A DNA stretch of 41,939 bases from Candidatus Poribacteria bacterium. Lineage in GTDB: Bacteria > Poribacteria > WGA-4E > WGA-3G. Positions 41,535-41,939 of the stretch are shown one piece after another; the first letter of the stretch is position 1; each line of letters starts with the position of its first letter. Made by a program: the position numbers and the translations under genes. The stretch covers positions 1-41,939 of the forward strand of contig JAPPNJ010000122.1 of NCBI GenBank assembly GCA_028818705.1, written 5' to 3'. The notes beneath the pieces are model-generated. The model was given only the letters and a program-made list of their open reading frames with translations. It ran no database searches and had not been told where the DNA came from.

Positions 41535-41939
41535 ATGGACCTCCTTTTCTGCTTAGAAAGTATTCTATCGGATTTTCGGCATTTATTCAACCAACACAAC
41601 TTTGCCCTTTTTCAAGCGTTTATCTTCGGATTCATCGCTAATAGAGGCAATGGAACACTGACGGAACTTTATCAATCGGGTGCTTGAGAAACAAAGTATT
41701 GGTCATTTCCGAAGTTCCTCTCCCGGGGGCAATGGAACGCCGATGCCGTCGCTGCATTTCTCATCAGAAGGATTCAACGCGACTTTACGGATTGCGTCTA
41801 TGTCTATGATGAGACCAAAGCACTGAAGACCGGCAAATTCCAATGGGGGTTGCACTTTTTCCGCAACTTCAGTTATCAAAAGGGACGCGTGAATCAATCG
41901 AAGTTTCATTACGGACACGAGTTTGGAGCGTTAGGTTTA
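41535..41939 (+). pseudogene. DDE-type transposase, in-frame TGA, runs off the window
   Basis: ATG at 41535 with AAAGGAA upstream. The frame gives MDLLFCLESILSDFRHLF, then GNGTLTELYQSGA and a TGA at 41685-41687, then continues in the same frame with KYWSFPKFLSRGQWNADAV and YVYDETKALKTGK, in which the Asp of DETK looks like the first catalytic residue of a DDE transposase. The rest (HFFRNFSYQKG, SKFHYGHEFGALG) fits IS4-like patterns. A C to T change of CGA would give the TGA. The 3' half lies beyond the end of the window. Confidence 0.72.

Noticed and set aside
39155..41687. Stop-codon reassignment or pyrrolysine/selenocysteine use
   Set aside because: Intact genes in the window end normally with TAG and TGA, no insertion elements are seen, and the sigma factor also has a frameshift.

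Overview
The window looks like a contig from an uncultured bacterium of the Candidatus Poribacteria / Planctomycetota-like type. This is inferred from gene content: sulfatase, enolase-superfamily and sugar-acid genes, Uma2 and Rpn nucleases, HWHGDEWH-type exported proteins, and abundant short palindromes ending in GTAGG/CCTAC. No rRNA or tRNA was seen, so the taxonomy is tentative.

Layout. (1) 1-6.7 kb: a plus-strand type I restriction-modification locus (hsdR, hsdS, a tiny ORF, a UPF0175/DUF3368 toxin-antitoxin pair, hsdM). It is preceded by a frameshifted UPF0175 gene and followed, without a gap, by an unusual nucleotidyltransferase / left-handed beta-helix / DUF89 fusion. (2) 9-30.3 kb: mostly metabolic genes. 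These are a PaaK/CapK-like adenylate-forming enzyme, a sulfatase, a sulfite-oxidase-family molybdoenzyme, an MFS transporter, a mandelate-racemase-type enolase, a KDG-kinase-like PfkB, a 2-hydroxyacid dehydrogenase, two tandem MacB-type permeases, a divergent glycoside-hydrolase-like protein, a ThDP enzyme and a phosphofructokinase with PPi-type residues. Nuclease-like genes (PD-(D/E)xK, DUF91/NucS-like, Uma2) and a D12-class adenine methyltransferase are interspersed. (3) 30.3-37 kb: a minus-strand defence island made from the ruins of a second type I system. An hsdS fragment and an hsdR that has lost its helicase motor flank an Rpn nuclease, an SMC-like ATPase, a Toprim-like protein, a PIN protein and a UPF0175/PIN pair, most of them overlapping or closely spaced. 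(4) 37-42 kb: a hairpin array, a set of exported or membrane proteins, a large secreted Cys/His-rich repeat protein split from its signal peptide by an in-frame TAG, a broken ECF sigma factor, and a transposase with an in-frame TGA that runs off the window.

How the parts work together. The first type I locus appears complete (R, M, S all present with key motifs). Each type I locus carries a UPF0175-based toxin-antitoxin pair, which would act as an addiction module if functional. The ATPase-Toprim-PIN operon of region 3 resembles ATPase/Toprim anti-phage pairs (OLD, PARIS, R-linked ORFs) and has an added PIN nuclease; it is the best candidate here for an undescribed system. A consensus promoter (TTGACA-N17-TATAAT) with a 10-bp inverted repeat stands at the head of that cluster.

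Repeats. Short palindromes of the form GTAGG-stem-loop-stem-CCTAC occur in many intergenic gaps, often between convergent genes. One has inserted in the 3' end of the adenine methyltransferase gene and left a duplicated gene tail. A 226-bp element with 18-bp terminal inverted repeats (20785-21010) and a partial copy (16951-17052) look like MITEs.
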